A DNA stretch of 64,000 nucleotides from Fasciola hepatica (lineage: Eukaryota; Platyhelminthes; Trematoda; Plagiorchiida; Fasciolidae): the NCBI GenBank assembly GCA_948099385.1, contig CANUEZ040000168.1:10450001-10514000 (forward strand). Direction: 5' to 3'. This document shows positions 33,413-51,360 of the stretch, in pieces. Positions within the stretch are counted from its first letter, which is position 1. Each line of letters starts with the position of its first letter. Made by a program: the position numbers and the translations under genes. A model generated the notes under the pieces. It did no database searches. It was not told the DNA's origin and was given only the letters and a program-made list of their open reading frames with translations.

Positions 33413-33901
33413 TGTCAGGGAGTCAGAAATCTCCCAGAAAACACGTCTTCGGCGAGGCCGAAGTTCGCTTTCTTCCAACTCGCGGATAGTATGCTTTGTG
33501 AACACTAACCAATGACAAGTCCGGGATAGCTGTGCCGTTGAGAAGAGTGTGCCCGTGAACCAATCAATCCATCACATGTCACTGTTTACATCGACCACTG
33601 ATAGACTTCCTATTACCTACCCTTCCCACTAACCCGCCCACCATTCAGACTTATGACGTACTGTGATCCAAATTAACAAGTACGTGCTCTCCAGGCTGGA
33701 AATCAATGACAACTCCATGTGTCCATGTACTCCTTAGCTCATGCTAAATAAAGAGTTGATTTTTGGTTACAGTTAAGTACAGTTTTCCGCACTTGTTCGT
33801 GGTTACTTTTCCGTTGGGATTGGAGGATAGAGGAATCACTGGCCGGAGATAATTCAGAGGTTTACGCACCGACATAACAAACTGGTGACGGGGATGGGAT
33901 C
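33413..33901 (+). repeat. Possible Gypsy LTR with primer binding site, remainder absent
   Basis: TGTCAGGGAGTCAGAAATC at 33,413 looks like an LTR start. AATAAA lies at about 33,742-33,750. The stretch ends CATAACAAAC followed by TGGTGACGGGGATGGGATC at 33,883, which has the form of a tRNA primer site in CsRn1-type Gypsy elements. No gag follows on the plus strand and no partner LTR was found, so this could be a truncated 5' end or a coincidence. Confidence 0.35.
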
Positions 33902-34566
33902 ACCATAGTAAGTAACAAGCGCTGGAGGCCGTCCTCTTCTGAAAGTTTTTCACCGGGTTGTCTGTGTGAATTCGGCTGTAGATGAAGTCGTCCAAAATAT
34001 CTCTGACTGGCGAAAAAATGTATCAACAACTATCAGGGTATATTTATTGCCTAGAAATGGATCACAATAAGTTACACGCACCCTCTGCCATGGTTCGCAT
34101 GAAACTGGTCACCGAAGCCATTGGCTGGGTTTTGTATGTTGCCCGCGTAGGCGCGTTTGACAACTCGTGGCAGTTTTGATAATATCAGCTTTCGTCTCAG
34201 GTCACCGTCATATCAGTCGCGCCAAGAACTTTAGTTTGTCAATTCCCAAGTGCCCCGGAAAGTAAATTTCGAAGTACGGTGGATTGAAGTGTCTGAGGAA
34301 CAATAGTATAATCAGCAAAACACAACAGTCCATTTGGACTGACTGGAAGGTTCTCCGTGCGAGTAAAGAAATCCGTACATCTTCGATTTTCTTCTTTTTT
34401 CAATCCATGACGCAAAGCCGAGATTACAGGTACGTAATATTTGCGTTTGCCTTGAACAAAGTCTTTTCTACGCACAAGAAGTGACGGTACGCACAAGAAA
34501 TCAGAAATATGCGATGGCCTGGGTATAGAAGCATATCCAGATAGAAAGTCTGAAAGCTGAATGTGT

Positions 34567-34974
34567 TTAGTGCTTCGATGAGCAGTATCGTTGAATCACT
34601 GCGTCCGATGATTTTGTTAGTGATTGTGTGGGATGATGGAGAAACTTTAACGTCTCGTGGTCAGCTACGACGGTGAACTTGGTACCACACAGATATTTGT
34701 GTAGACTTTTTACTCCCCCAAAGACAGCCAGTGTCTCCCTTCGGATCTGAGAATAACCAGTTTCAGCTTTTGTGAGCCTCCGAAAAATACTGGCGACAGG
34801 TCGGCCGCATTTTTCAAGAATATGACCAAAGCCTGTAGGAGATGCATCCGTAATTACAGTGGTACGGTCCTTAGGTGAAGAGGGTTTAAGAACAACGTTC
34901 GACTTCAGAAGTGCAGTGTTTTTCTCGCGAACCGGAAACCATGAGAAACTCTTAGCAGAAAGAATCCCAGACAA
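34567..34974 (-). pseudogene. Gypsy copy 2 RNase H
   Basis: Open minus frame with RTTVITDASPTGFGHILE (catalytic Asp), RRLTKAETGYSQIRRETLAV (the Glu helix; relatives end with the same ETLAVVWAV form), GGVKSLHKYLCGTKFTVVAD and HETLKFL, where relatives have TDHKPL. It ends at a stop at 34,567. Confidence 0.8.
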
Positions 34975-35259
34975 ACAGCTAGCCTTCTGAGAAAAAATTG
35001 GAGTAGACCGGGAATACTAATGTAGTGCACCTAACGCAGAATGAAGTTCGTGAGTGTTAGTGGGCGAAGGTACATCAATTAAATGGGATAGTCACTTGGG
35101 ATCAGGAGAAAAGCTATCAGAATTCACCGCGCACTCCATGCCCAAAGCCTGTGAAACACCAAAAACACTCCAGTTTGGTTTGATCGCAACGCTGAACTGG
35201 AAAATTTTCTAGTAAAAAACGAAGAGGGGAATCTTATGTACCTTTGGATTAATCATGGG

Positions 35260-35815
35260 CAACAACAACGTCGTCTTGATATGATCTAACTTCATCGAGA
35301 CGGACAATGATAAAACAACGGGATTGTTGGTAATACACGCAAACCAAAATGTAGAAAATTGTACTTGTGAAAGCCAAAAGGAACGTTGGTAACCGTCAAC
35401 AAACTGGATTCTTTATCAAGTAGTATTTGTAAACGCGCATCATTGAGATCAGTCCCGGAAGAAACTGTGGAACGTGAAAGACTACAGAGCACATTCTCTG
35501 GTTTCACGGTAGTACACGTGTTTTGGAATGGTTTTTGTTGAGGGTCAACCGAAAATCACCTCATATCAGTGGGGTCTTGCCATCTAACTTCAGGACATTT
35601 ACAACGGGAGTGGCCTAGCTAGAGAATTCAACCGGAGTGATGACGCCTCTTTCACACATGGACTGCATAGAGAGGTGAACTGATTCACAGAGGCCAAGTA
35701 AAGCGCTGTTTGCTAAATATCGGGTCCCCAGACACTTCCACTCCAATAGGTGGTATATGAATCCCACCAGCAACCTTGGGGCATTGAGGAATAAGGTGTC
35801 GAATGCTGGAAACAT
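35260..35815 (-). pseudogene. Gypsy copy 2 reverse transcriptase
   Basis: ERGVITPVEFSS then, after stops, KPENVLCSLSRSTVSSGTDL, NDARLQILLDKESSLLTVTN and VPFGFHKYNFLHFGL follow the usual order of Gypsy RT motifs (F..LDL..AYLQ..L). Motif A Asp is present as TDL. YQDDVVVAHD at 35,281-35,252 is the catalytic YxDD block, followed by a stop. Several stops make it a pseudogene although the metal-binding residues survive. Confidence 0.8.
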
Positions 35816-35846
35816 CAGCCTGGGTAATAAACAACAAAATATTCCC

Positions 35847-36224
35847 TCATAGCTGAAGAAGGATTTTCAGGCCCAGGTTAGAAGAATCAGGATCAGAAAT
35901 TAGAAATTCACACGGAATGGGAGAAGAGTTAGAAACCTGAATTGGAATTATGCATGACGCTAAAATAGTTAGAGAATAACCAGAGATACCCTGGTTCATG
36001 ACATCAGTAGGTCGAATAGTAGCTCCAAGGGAAATAAATTCTAGACGAGATTCTGGACTGATAAACTTGGTGCTTTCCAAATCAACAATGAGTGTATGAG
36101 AATTACTGTCCGGATTGAACAAAGTTTGGGTAACATGAGAGGGAGGATTGCGGAAAACAGCTAAAGAAAGTGAAGAAAGTTCATCTTCAAGAGAAGCTGT
36201 GGTGGAATCTGGGTTAACTACCAA
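35847..36224 (-). pseudogene. Gypsy copy 2 protease region
   Basis: An open minus frame that continues from the knuckles. It has SHTLIVDLESTKFISPESRL, where relatives have a DTGAxxS active site; here DLES replaces it, so the Asp is kept but the Gly is lost. SGYSLTILASCIIPIQVSN is consistent with the second strand of a retropepsin. Confidence 0.6.
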
Positions 36225-36826
36225 GCGATAAACTTTACGTTGTCGACAGACACTCGGTATGTGGCCGGTTTTACCAAAGGAAATATACTGACAATTTCGG
36301 GAATGTAGACCGCCATGTTCACAGGTTCGGCTTTGGGTTTGACATTCTGATACCGTTCACAAATAGTTCTTATGCTCGAAAATGTTTGGTAACTCTGAAT
36401 TAGTGGTCTCCGCTGCAACTGTGGTGTGTATACTCCAGAAATCAGACGATCTTGAAGAGGATCATTCAGTTGCGTACTATGATCATACTCTGCTGCTTGA
36501 GTCTGAAGTTCAAAAATGAATGCAAGAATGGACTTGTCTGCTGTGCGGGCGACAGAATTGATCTTGGCTCGTTCGGCCCAATGAAATCGATGGGTTTGAA
36601 ATGATGTAATGGAATTGTCTTCAGTTTGTCTTAAGAAGAATTCACTTGAGAATCTGGAAACACAAGGTCTTTCAAGGATGCACTTGGGTCTTTGCCGATG
36701 AAATGCAAGAAAAATGCAGTTTTTTTCTTCAGAAAACAACTCGTTTCTAGTCAGACACCAAAGTTCAGAACATCTGAAATAATCCTCAAATTCTTCGGGG
36801 GTACAACTGTCATCCAGTGGTTCCAT
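36218..36826 (-). pseudogene. Gypsy copy 2 Gag
   Basis: ATG at 36,826 opens MEPLDDSCTPEEFEDYFRC, then SELWCLTRNEL, a Gag start seen in CsRn1-like elements (a short EEFEDYF..FELWCLT form). Further on are ILAFIFELQTQAAEYDHSTQ and DPLQDRLISGVYTPQLQRR. Near 36,320-36,240 the knuckles are read in another frame: CEHGGLHSRNC and YISFGKTGHIPSVC. In the second one the two first cysteines are replaced by Tyr and Phe, so zinc binding is lost. The frame then shifts into the protease region. Confidence 0.75.
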
Positions 36827-39800
36827 CTCACCTGAAAGAATGATGGAATTTTCATACGCGACGCCAACTGTGATGGAGCATGGATCAAGGAAGTGTTATC
36901 CTGTGCGTGATACCACGGAATCAAAACGCAGATAAGGTACACGACATACCGTAGCATTTCGTATATTGTGCACAGTTATGTAAAATATCCTAGTAAGTGA
37001 ATGCAATAGAAGCGGCAAGAGTCATGTAAAGTCAGCCATGAATACCGCAGTCAGATGGATTCCACCGTACGGCTGTATACTCTTCTCCATTGTGGAGTGT
37101 AATTCATGCCCGTTACCCGATAACCCAAATCGTGAGGTTGGATGGAACTACTTCGACGAAAGCCCGGGACTTAGTGGTCTGTGAGTAAATCGCAGCTGTG
37201 TTCAAAGCCAAATACCAAACGGCATAATGCACAACCAACGGTACTGGACAAAACCGCACTCCGACTGAAGTTTCGTTCCATTTAATAACAAGCGATATCA
37301 AAAAATGATTGAATGAGGAGTCTGGATAATTTGATGGTATCTATATATCTTTGTTCTCACAGCCACATACGCGTGCAACGAAGGCAACCGATCCCGTCAG
37401 CAGACATGTTCACCTCAATTATAGGGAGGTGGTTACTGTAACTTTGACGCTTCCATAGGAGAGCCAACTAAAACCCCAACAGATCAGCAATCATCACAAG
37501 CCTCGGGACATCGGAGTTTTGTATCCCAAAATTTGCATTTGGTATCAGGACAAAAGCTTTTCACTAACTTTCTGATTTCAGCTTTGGTATCTCTGAGAAG
37601 TTCAATAGGAGGGGCAGAAAAATAGGATCGAACAGTCAGGATTCAAAAGACAACGGCTACAAGCGTAAAACGTTTTTATACCCAGGTTTGTTTATTCACG
37701 GCAAAACATGTTCTTCCTTTGAGTTTGAAAATTAAGCAAGAAGTTTACAGGCTTTCTTGTTTGCGTAAGTTGATGGCACAAGCTCTTGATGACAGTAATC
37801 CTTCCACTCGTCTACGTATCTCGTTTTCGACAACTAATCTGTATGACTTTTCGCGTTTTCGAGATTCAAGTGCCACCTCGAATGTTCCACTTGAACATGA
37901 CTAATCGGCACACTGTCTCAAAAGTGAACTCTCCATGCACCAGTTGGTCAAAAACCCATTTATTAAAAAAATGCGATGGTTTTCCTCTCGTCAAAATAAT
38001 GTGAAATGTAACACCCAAAAATAAATATGAGTGGGAGCTGCGTTTTGGCACACCTTGCAATACCCTACGTATGTGCAGGTGATGAGCTATGTGGTGCTGA
38101 ACCAGAACAAGCAAGACCAGGATTTGGACAGACTGAAGTGAAGATTTGAGCACGAGCGAGAGGATGAAAATTGGCACAGTGAGCCACTCTCTGTACGTAG
38201 AGCTTGAAAGTGACGCATTGACTTGCGTATGACACTGTGTTTGTGACCCGGTTTTGGGAGACTAGAATACCACCGTTTACCGTTCAGTTCTTGGTGGGAA
38301 TACTACATCACCGTGGCATTTATTGGGACCAAGGAATGCGTGACGATCTTTGGCAAACCTCATCAATTTAAAGAATCATCTGGTGGGCTGAATGGTTACT
38401 ACAGGTTCTCCTGTCGTCTAGTTGCCCTTAGTGATCAGTACTCATTAATGATCACCGGAGGAATAAACGACTAGAAAACCCATAGAACGATGATTATCAA
38501 ACTACAATAAGATTACCATTGATTCAATGGTGATTACGTTAAACTGAATAATGATACAAGGATTAAACGATAATTTTATCGATTTTCTCCTTCCTTTTCC
38601 TATTTGTTCCTTGGAAAATTCGAGATTATGATGTAAACACTTCACAGTACAAGCCGATTTGAATCCCGAAAGTATTGACCAAACCATATCAAAGTGGACA
38701 GCAAGTTGAGGGGAAATCCTTTCCGTTTTTTTTTGTTTAATTGGAACGTTAGACTTGGGTTTAACAGTGAAATATTCGATAATCAAAAGCAGCGCAACAT
38801 GAGAACAATTGAAGTCTTGAAGGTCACAGTTGGCTACCCAAACAGTAGTCTATCGTGGTATGCACCAGGAGGACAAGAATCTTAGCCCTCTCTATTTTTA
38901 ATCCAGAAAGAAAAACAAACATCTACCAATTTTACGAAATTATCTTCAGTAGGAAGTATTTATTGGCCATGTTAGAAATAAATGCCACGAAGAAAGGCTC
39001 TTATGAATCTGTAGTTAAAACGAGTACGTGAATAAAACCGAACCTGGTAAATTTCCAAAAAACCTCAAGCTACAGGTTTTCTTCAGCAGCTGACAATGCA
39101 TTTGTATGTTGTGACATCCGAAACACACGAGGATTTTCAATTATACCTTCAAATTTCTTCTTAATGTTCGAATTCAGGTTGGCTGAACACCGGACAGAGA
39201 AACCCAAACTAAAGGCTTGCTAATGGTGGCTACACAGACTATACCACGAGTAGACGGTTGTCTTGAACTTTCAACTTTCCAACTTTGTCTCCCATAACTT
39301 CGTCAGTTTCTTCCCATTTATTTCTTCTATTCGTCTGCTTTCGTGTACCAGCTGCTGTTAAGCTCTTGTGGCTGTGCGCTAGAAATTTCACATTTATTCG
39401 TCAAGTACTATCCAAGAATGCATGAATTGTATGAGGTAGCTAAATGGATCGATAGTATGCACGTCCCACATGCGAAACCTTCACTTCGGCCCCGGTAATT
39501 TTGATATTTACTTTTCTGCAATAGCTGGAATAGATCCCGAAGTTAACACTTATGGGTTTTGTGTCTAAATCTTCCGCTACACACGTTCAAAAAATTTATC
39601 TGACCATGTCTTATACTCTGGTTTGGTATACAAGTAATAAACGACTGACAAAAGAATTGAATTCTAACAGGGTCGTCTAATTCAATGATCGGATGGACTC
39701 AGAGTTTGTTCAGTCTATCTAACGGTATTTCGTAAATTTATTCAGCTGGCGGGCGTGGTTTGGCCACAAGGGAATTCTGCTGTAGACGGGTGTTCTATGT

Positions 39801-41186
39801 GTCAACGTAATTTGCCGAGTAGATTGTAGGATCCATATGTGAAATGTCCTCAATCTCTCAGTGTATCTTTGTTGCCTATTTTCTAGGCCATGGGTGGTGT
39901 ATATGCTAAGGTTTGAATTGAAACTGAAATTCCAATTTATCTTTGCGTTGAGTCACAACCAGTTTACAATAACCGTTATTTATCATAGAATACTAGATAA
40001 TGCTTGTAAAAGACGTACAATGTAGTACGCTTATTTAGGTACACCAATATGGAGTAAACCTTAACGTACTACTGATCTTGATATATCTAAAACGATTCAA
40101 ATGAAAACACAGTTTCGAATCGCAAATTGGGCTTGCGGACCTGCTTTGAACATATTCTTTTGGGATTCTTACGATTAACTGTGGTTTGGTTGATAATAGA
40201 TAAAAATAGCCGGTCGTGAATCAGGGTACAAAGTGAAAATCCTCAATTCCAAAGATACACTAATATGAAATCGTGAATATCACAGATGGTGTTTTAATAA
40301 CAAGGGCAAGTAAATGATGAACTCGAAATAACTGGTGGACGCTGAATTCAGTAACACTACATTGATCCTTGAGCATATCAACTCATTCGTCAAGTGAATC
40401 CAGTGTGTATCACCTCCAGTCCAGCTATTAGGTGTTTTAAGATAACGGAGACTAGCAACGAGCAGGTACCACAATCCCATGGGCTAAGCAAAGCCTCAGG
40501 CTAAAAACAGAACATTGGAGTTTGGGAGCCACAGAGACTCTTATGAGGACGCAAAGTGAAAGAATGCAGAGTACCAGTGGTGGTTCTAGATTCACAAAAG
40601 GTTGACCGTGGAACAACTTGGTTCGAAGCGATCGAAAAAAGTAGAACCAGTGTTAGCGATTAGATTTACATAAGTGAGGTGCCGATGTAGTGTTAATAAA
40701 TTATAAGATGCAGTGTTTTGATTTTTCTGTGTGCCTTATATTCCGGGACGCGCTTTGTTTGAACCGATATACGAGATCGTAGAGAAAATGACGTAAGGGA
40801 ACGATGGACAGAAATGAAACGCAAAGATGTCTACACTTGACAGTATTGTTAGATAAAATAGTGGTGTTATCAGGTAATATGAGAAGTCAAGGTGATTTCC
40901 ACGGACCACGTCCGGTAACCATCAGACAACAGAGACCAAAGCTTCTTCGTTACAAATGATTGGGTTACTACAAAACAAAAATCCAACAAGTAATACTATT
41001 ACAGTTACAATCAATTTTTCAAGTATAGTAAGGAAACAATACAACTAAAATGTCTATTTGTAGATGTTTCTCGAAAACTCGATGCCACTACAAAACTTAG
41101 TCCCTGCAGCGAAGATGTCAAGCCGGCTGGATTTAGTCAATAAATATATTATTATACGTGTGGTTAGGAGGAGGTAAGAGTTTTAC
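36827..41186. other. No recognisable gene
   Basis: Apart from the leader repeat at 36,905-36,970, I see no named motif in about 4 kb. An open plus frame at 37,719-37,904 with LRKLMAQALDDSNPSTRLRI looks protein-like but is short and unidentified. Confidence 0.35.
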
Positions 41187-41331
41187 ATGATATGATTCAT
41201 CACGCAGTGTGAACGCTTGAATCACCATTGGAAACTGTAGAACCATGGTACAGCTTTTTCATCTATGTTAGGGATCATCTGAAGTGCACACTCACCAAAC
41301 CCCAACTGGGACTCGAACCCCGATGGGCGTA
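41187..41331 (-). repeat. Hammerhead SINE, truncated arm
   Basis: On the minus strand it carries the B-box region (GGGTTCGAGTCC, here GGTTCGAGTCCC), then GTGCACTTCAGATGATCCC and the downstream part matching the better copies at 59.6-60.2 kb. The hammerhead core is mutated (CAGATGA for CTGATGA). The A-box half is missing at the inner side. It faces away from the arm at 41,404-41,640. Confidence 0.75.
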
Positions 41332-41403
41332 CTGAAGTCGTACATCACAGAAGTCACCCGCTGTGCGGGAAACTCTGTGCTAACATTCAAAGCTGCTACC
41401 GGA

Positions 41404-41640
41404 AGGGAGCTATGTTATGTGGTGTATAAGTTCAGTAAACCGTTGAGAGCCGACCCGGATAGCCTTGTGGTTAAGCTGTTCGACGGTGGGTTCCAGTTGC
41501 AGTTGGGGCTCGGAGGATGTGCTCTTCTGATGATTCCCAACAAGGATGAAATAGCTGTAAGGCGCTTCCATGGTTCTCACTGATGAAATGAGCTTTACAA
41601 CTACGTGGTGGATCATTTCATGTAAATGTACGAATATTTA
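41404..41640 (+). repeat. Hammerhead SINE, second arm
   Basis: Plus-strand copy with GCCGACCCGGATAGCCTTGT (A-box region), a roughly 20-base deletion before a poor B box, then CTTCTGATGATTCCCAACAA and GGATGAAATAGCTGTAAGGC. The ribozyme core is recognisable but stem I pairing is poor (GCTCTT against AAGGCGC). With 41,187-41,331 it forms an inverted pair separated by a spacer homologous to the one at 59,820-59,961. Confidence 0.8.
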
Positions 41641-43921
41641 TCATACGTGAACTGATTTGCAGAAATCTTACACAAGTGTAAGCTGGGATATCAAAGTTGA
41701 CAGTCTACGAACTGAGGTTCATTTCTTTAGGAGACTACTTTTCAACCCAGACAACGTTTTGCATCACAATATGTTTTCAACATAAACATTCCCTTTGGGC
41801 ACTTACAAGCTAAAGGTAAAGTAGTCAGTCACAATGAAACCCAATCTGTGTCAATGCACTACAGTAAGACAGTACAACTTTAGGTTATGTAATAGAAAGC
41901 CGATTCAAGAAACGATGAGTATTCAGCTTAGTTCATGAAGGTGGCAAAAATTTGGGAATACATTGGAGAAACGTGGACTTTCATCCACTCTGAAATGCAA
42001 GCACGGTTGTGATTTTGATCTGCACAAAAATTATTGTGCTATGACTTCGCTGGTCATTAGAATAAAAAGCCAAGCCTTTTACTGCTATTAACTTCAAGTC
42101 TCGAAGCAGATTGGCTTTAACAAGGCTGTCAGTCGAGATCGATTTCATTTTTTGCGTTTCCTTGTTCATAGATTGATCCAGAGATGACTATGAATACTTC
42201 CTCCAACACTGACCGATTCACGGAAGCGGTATGTTGCTGCTGTTCAAACCAGACGTAAAGGAATACAAGTACCCCGTATTAACGGTTGGAGTATTCGAAC
42301 TGTCTGACAACAATTTCAATCACATCAAAGCCATTAGATCTGACGTCAGCCCACTTGTGGGAAAGGTCAAATCAAGTTAGTTCCGTTCAGTGGAAGCTTT
42401 GATGGATCAGATTAGGGATGAAGTTCGAGCGGGTGATTTACAGTGGACTCCATCAGAAGGATTATGGGGGACTATTTGGAATGTGAATGAGATGGCGAGA
42501 ATGGGGAAATTAGGCAGTAAACGTATTTATATTACAGATGAAGGGAGCCAAAAGTATCACGAGTTGGTTGGTCGCGGTCCGCAGATAAGCAAATAAGGTC
42601 AGGAGAGATTAAGCTGCTTCTATATGCTGACGCGAGTGGCGGAATGTTTACAAGAACTGCGAACGTGTGGAACAAAAGGAGTCGGCTTCGGATAATTTGA
42701 ACTGAAATCAATGATCAGTAACAGATCATTCTCTATCAGTAAATTTGTCACAAATATCAATGAGTATCCAATTGATGAAGTCCTCGAAGTTATCTCTATA
42801 AATGCTGATATAATGAGAGGACTATTTTACAATTTTTTTGTAATCAGACTAAAACCCTTCCGTTTAAACCTGGAAAAATTATTGGGAACAGAAAAATATT
42901 TTTGGGTGAATGGAAGGGTTACATAATAAAGTTGAAGTTTATGGGGTTCTCTTTCTTAACCACATATAAATGATAAAATAGGGAGGTGAAACAAGCTTTC
43001 CTGCTTACTAATGATAGCAAGTCTGATCAACGGTTTGTTCTGGAGAATCTCGCAAGAACACATACATATGTGCATCAGATGTGGACGTAGTGAATACCAC
43101 AGTTTGTTAAGACGACAGTGATAAATTCATCTCAAGCTCATGTCGTTCGCGCAATCCAGATTGGTGTGTACGGATTACCAACTCCTCTACATACTTGAGC
43201 AGTTCGGTTTTGTGGTTGAGTGGATCACTTTGAACTCTTGATTTTGGTGGTAGGGCAGTATTTCAAACTATCGTTCGGCTGGTTGCCTTTTCTGACCTAA
43301 TAGGACCTTATGAGGTTATCTAATCCGAGGTTCAGAGTCTGGTGACTGGTTATCCCTAATAGAGCAAATGGGCCTGTTATCTCCGCGCACAGAATTACGT
43401 TGGCCGTCTTTTCGTTGTCAACCGATGGTTGAGTTATGCCTAAAGTGCTGGATCAAATGCGATGAAAACTGAGACTGTCTGGGTTTACGATTCTAATAAA
43501 CGATCATTAATCAATAACGAGATAAATGATACAAGTCTCGATGCGTGACATATCTCGGTAGTGGGAATCTTTGAGAACACTGGTGAACGAAGGTGCGTCT
43601 TTTTGCGAAGGAATAATAGATGGAATCGTATGACCTACCAGACAGCATGCAGCTGTGCCCAAAGGGTTTATCAGCAATGGCAAAAGGCATCGTCAGTTAC
43701 GGTTCGGCAAATAAGACTGCTCGTGGCCGTGTTGAGCAGCGTATGAGACCGCGTTTCCTTGTGTCCAAAATGTCACTACCAGTCAGCCAAAATATATGTT
43801 TAAGGTTGACACGTCATGCGCATGAGGAGCGCCGAGAGCAGAGATGAAAGTAACACGTTCTTTAAGAACGAATTCAATCGAATGAGCAATGTCTGGTGAG
43901 CACAAATAAACCGGGTGAGTT

Positions 43922-43923
<2 letters not shown>
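41641..43923. other. No recognisable gene; two unidentified open frames
   Basis: Plus 42,390-42,596 encodes a protein-like segment (MDQIRDEVRAGDLQWTPSEG, SKRIYITDEGSQKYHELVGR). It is preceded by TTCCGTTCAG, which could be a splice acceptor. Plus 42,711-42,926 is a second short frame. I do not recognise either; one may be an exon or a dead element. Confidence 0.3.

Positions 43924-43976
<53 letters not shown>
43924..43976 (+). repeat. (GT)n microsatellite
   Basis: About 26 uninterrupted TG units. Confidence 0.98.
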
Positions 43977-49701
<5,725 letters not shown>

Positions 49702-50173
49702 TCATCTAGCCACAACAACGAGTTCATCGTATCGGATGTTACAAAGCCACTTAGTTGCTTGATGTCCGGCTGCATAAATAGGAATTTAGACTGATCAATG
49801 TTGAGCTCATTCAACGTGCAGGTTCCAGTGATCATTTTAAACTTATGGAAACTATACAGCATTTCTAGGAAACCTTTTAGAAATTACCAGTAATGCATAT
49901 CCTGTGGGTCCTAATTAACTCGCCTAATGAAGCAGCTCTACAGCTTTCCCATGGATTTTCAGTAGTGAGTAGTGGTGTTGGTAAAGTAACAATTGAGAAT
50001 GATCTCAATCTTCTTCTCGGAAAAATTGAATCAAATACGGAAGTGCAATCAAAAATAAAATTTCGAGGTCTCACTGGATTCGGGTTTATATTCTTGACAT
50101 TGTCATGCAATTCATTTTTAAATGACAAACTCTTCAGAAGAGAAAGATCAGATGGACCGTCACTCAGATATCT

Positions 50174-50231
<58 letters not shown>

Positions 50232-50791
50232 GATTCTGTTCTCAAACCAATACAATCACATTTATATGGTAACAAAATTGTCGGAAGATAATCGGATAAA
50301 CTATGAGTGTTTGAAATAGAAGGGGGGGGGGTGGCGAGCAGGCGGATAAGTCAAACTTGACCATATTGTAATACGCTCAGACAGATCGCCACTCCCATCT
50401 TTATCGGTGTAAGTGTTGATGCTTGTTGATGCATTTACTGAGCTCCGGCTCACCGAGTTTTCTTTATGTCTTTGCAGATCGAACACGTGCAACCCCCACG
50501 GAAGACACTGCATCCCGCATACTACAATATAACGGCTGCACAAATAACTGAGTAGCGCAACAGGTGATAAATAATTTACGTCACAACCACGGTCATGTAT
50601 GATGTTATCTACCTTTGGCCAGGGCAGCTTGAGTACTTGAAACAACTTTCGTTGAGTTCATAGTTTTGGCTTCCAAAGACCGAAGCTAACTGCTTTAGCA
50701 GTTGCCAGTGCTCGAAGCTTGATTTTAGGCTGTGTCCCAAACGAAACGTGGGACAGTTGGGGAGAAAGCGGTAGATGGAGCCCGATTCCAT
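49702..50791 (-). CDS. Candidate host gene, multi-exon, function unknown
   Basis: An ATG at 50,791 in a good context (AATCATGG) opens MESGSIYRFLPNCPTFRLGH. The frame runs to a GT donor after 50,613 (exon 1, 179 nt). After a 77-nt intron, exon 2 starts at 50,535 in matching phase with SRYIVVCGMQCLPWGLHVFD. It either splices at 50,454 or reads on through a Ser/Thr-rich stretch to a run of ten G (plus strand, about 50,322-50,331), where the frame is lost by one base. The frame beyond is open through an in-frame (TA)n tract, read as Tyr-Ile repeats, and on to 49,888. It contains SDLSLLKSLSFKNELHDNV and RRRLRSFSIVTLPTPLL. A donor at 49,887 and an acceptor before 49,769 lead to a short last exon (KWLCNIRYDELVVVAR, stop 49,702-49,704) in phase. 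No domain is recognised; a WD-repeat-like strand in exon 2 is only an impression. It could also be a chance run of open frames. Confidence 0.35.
50179..50229 (+). repeat. (TA)n microsatellite
   Basis: About 25 TA units, lying inside an open minus-strand frame of the candidate gene. Confidence 0.97.
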
Positions 50792-51054
50792 GATTTACTT
50801 GCCTACGTGATGCGACCAGATAGCCCGCGCCAAAGCACGTGGTTTTCCTCCGGCTTCCGAAACCGGCTTGTAATTTCCCAAGTTTTTTTTTTATTCAGGT
50901 AGCTGTTTAATTAACTTTTGTCAATGACGGATGTTTCTCTTGCTCCATAAAATGTGAAAATCTTGAATTTACGCTGCTGAAGAGTTGTCCGAAGAAAGGA
51001 GTCCCGGTAAAACTTGACGGTAATTTGCGTTTGTTGTGTCCGTAGTTAGTAGCA

Positions 51055-51360
51055 GAACACGTGGTGGTGGCGTTGCATTTGTCTGTTCGAGTGCAAACAC
51101 AAAACCCGTCCGTAGCAGGCGAGCAAACCGCAAGCAAACAAGTGAGTTGGAATAACGAGCTGAACTACCGGTGCTGTCACACGCATAACAGAGTAGGACC
51201 AATCAGTACATGGCTAAACCGATAAGTCAATACTGCTGGTGCTAAAGCGGGATTAAAGATCGAGGGAAATCAGGCGTACGTCCTTTCATGAGAGGAATAT
51301 TGATCGGTTGCCCGCTTAATGTGCGAGACTTTAAGCAGACACAACAGTGGTAACTCATTA
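51055..51360 (+). repeat. Diverged dispersed repeat, copy 1
   Basis: Shares an ordered set of blocks with 52,098-52,400, for example AGAACACGT at the start and TTGATCGGTTGCCCGC...GACTTTAA.CAGACACAAC near the end. Identity is low overall and highest in the last 55 bases. The family is not recognised. Confidence 0.45.

Larger units (their letters stand above)
34567..36826 (-). mobile_element. Gypsy element copy 2, gag to RNase H, decayed
   Basis: Minus-strand order gag (36,826-36,218), protease (36,224-35,847), RT (35,815-35,260), RNase H (34,974-34,567). This is a CsRn1/mag-like Gypsy layout and is clearly older than the element at 14,258, with many stops and lost residues. No LTR pair was identified. 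Integrase is not adjacent. Sequence 33,902-34,566 has no motif I trust. Confidence 0.82.
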
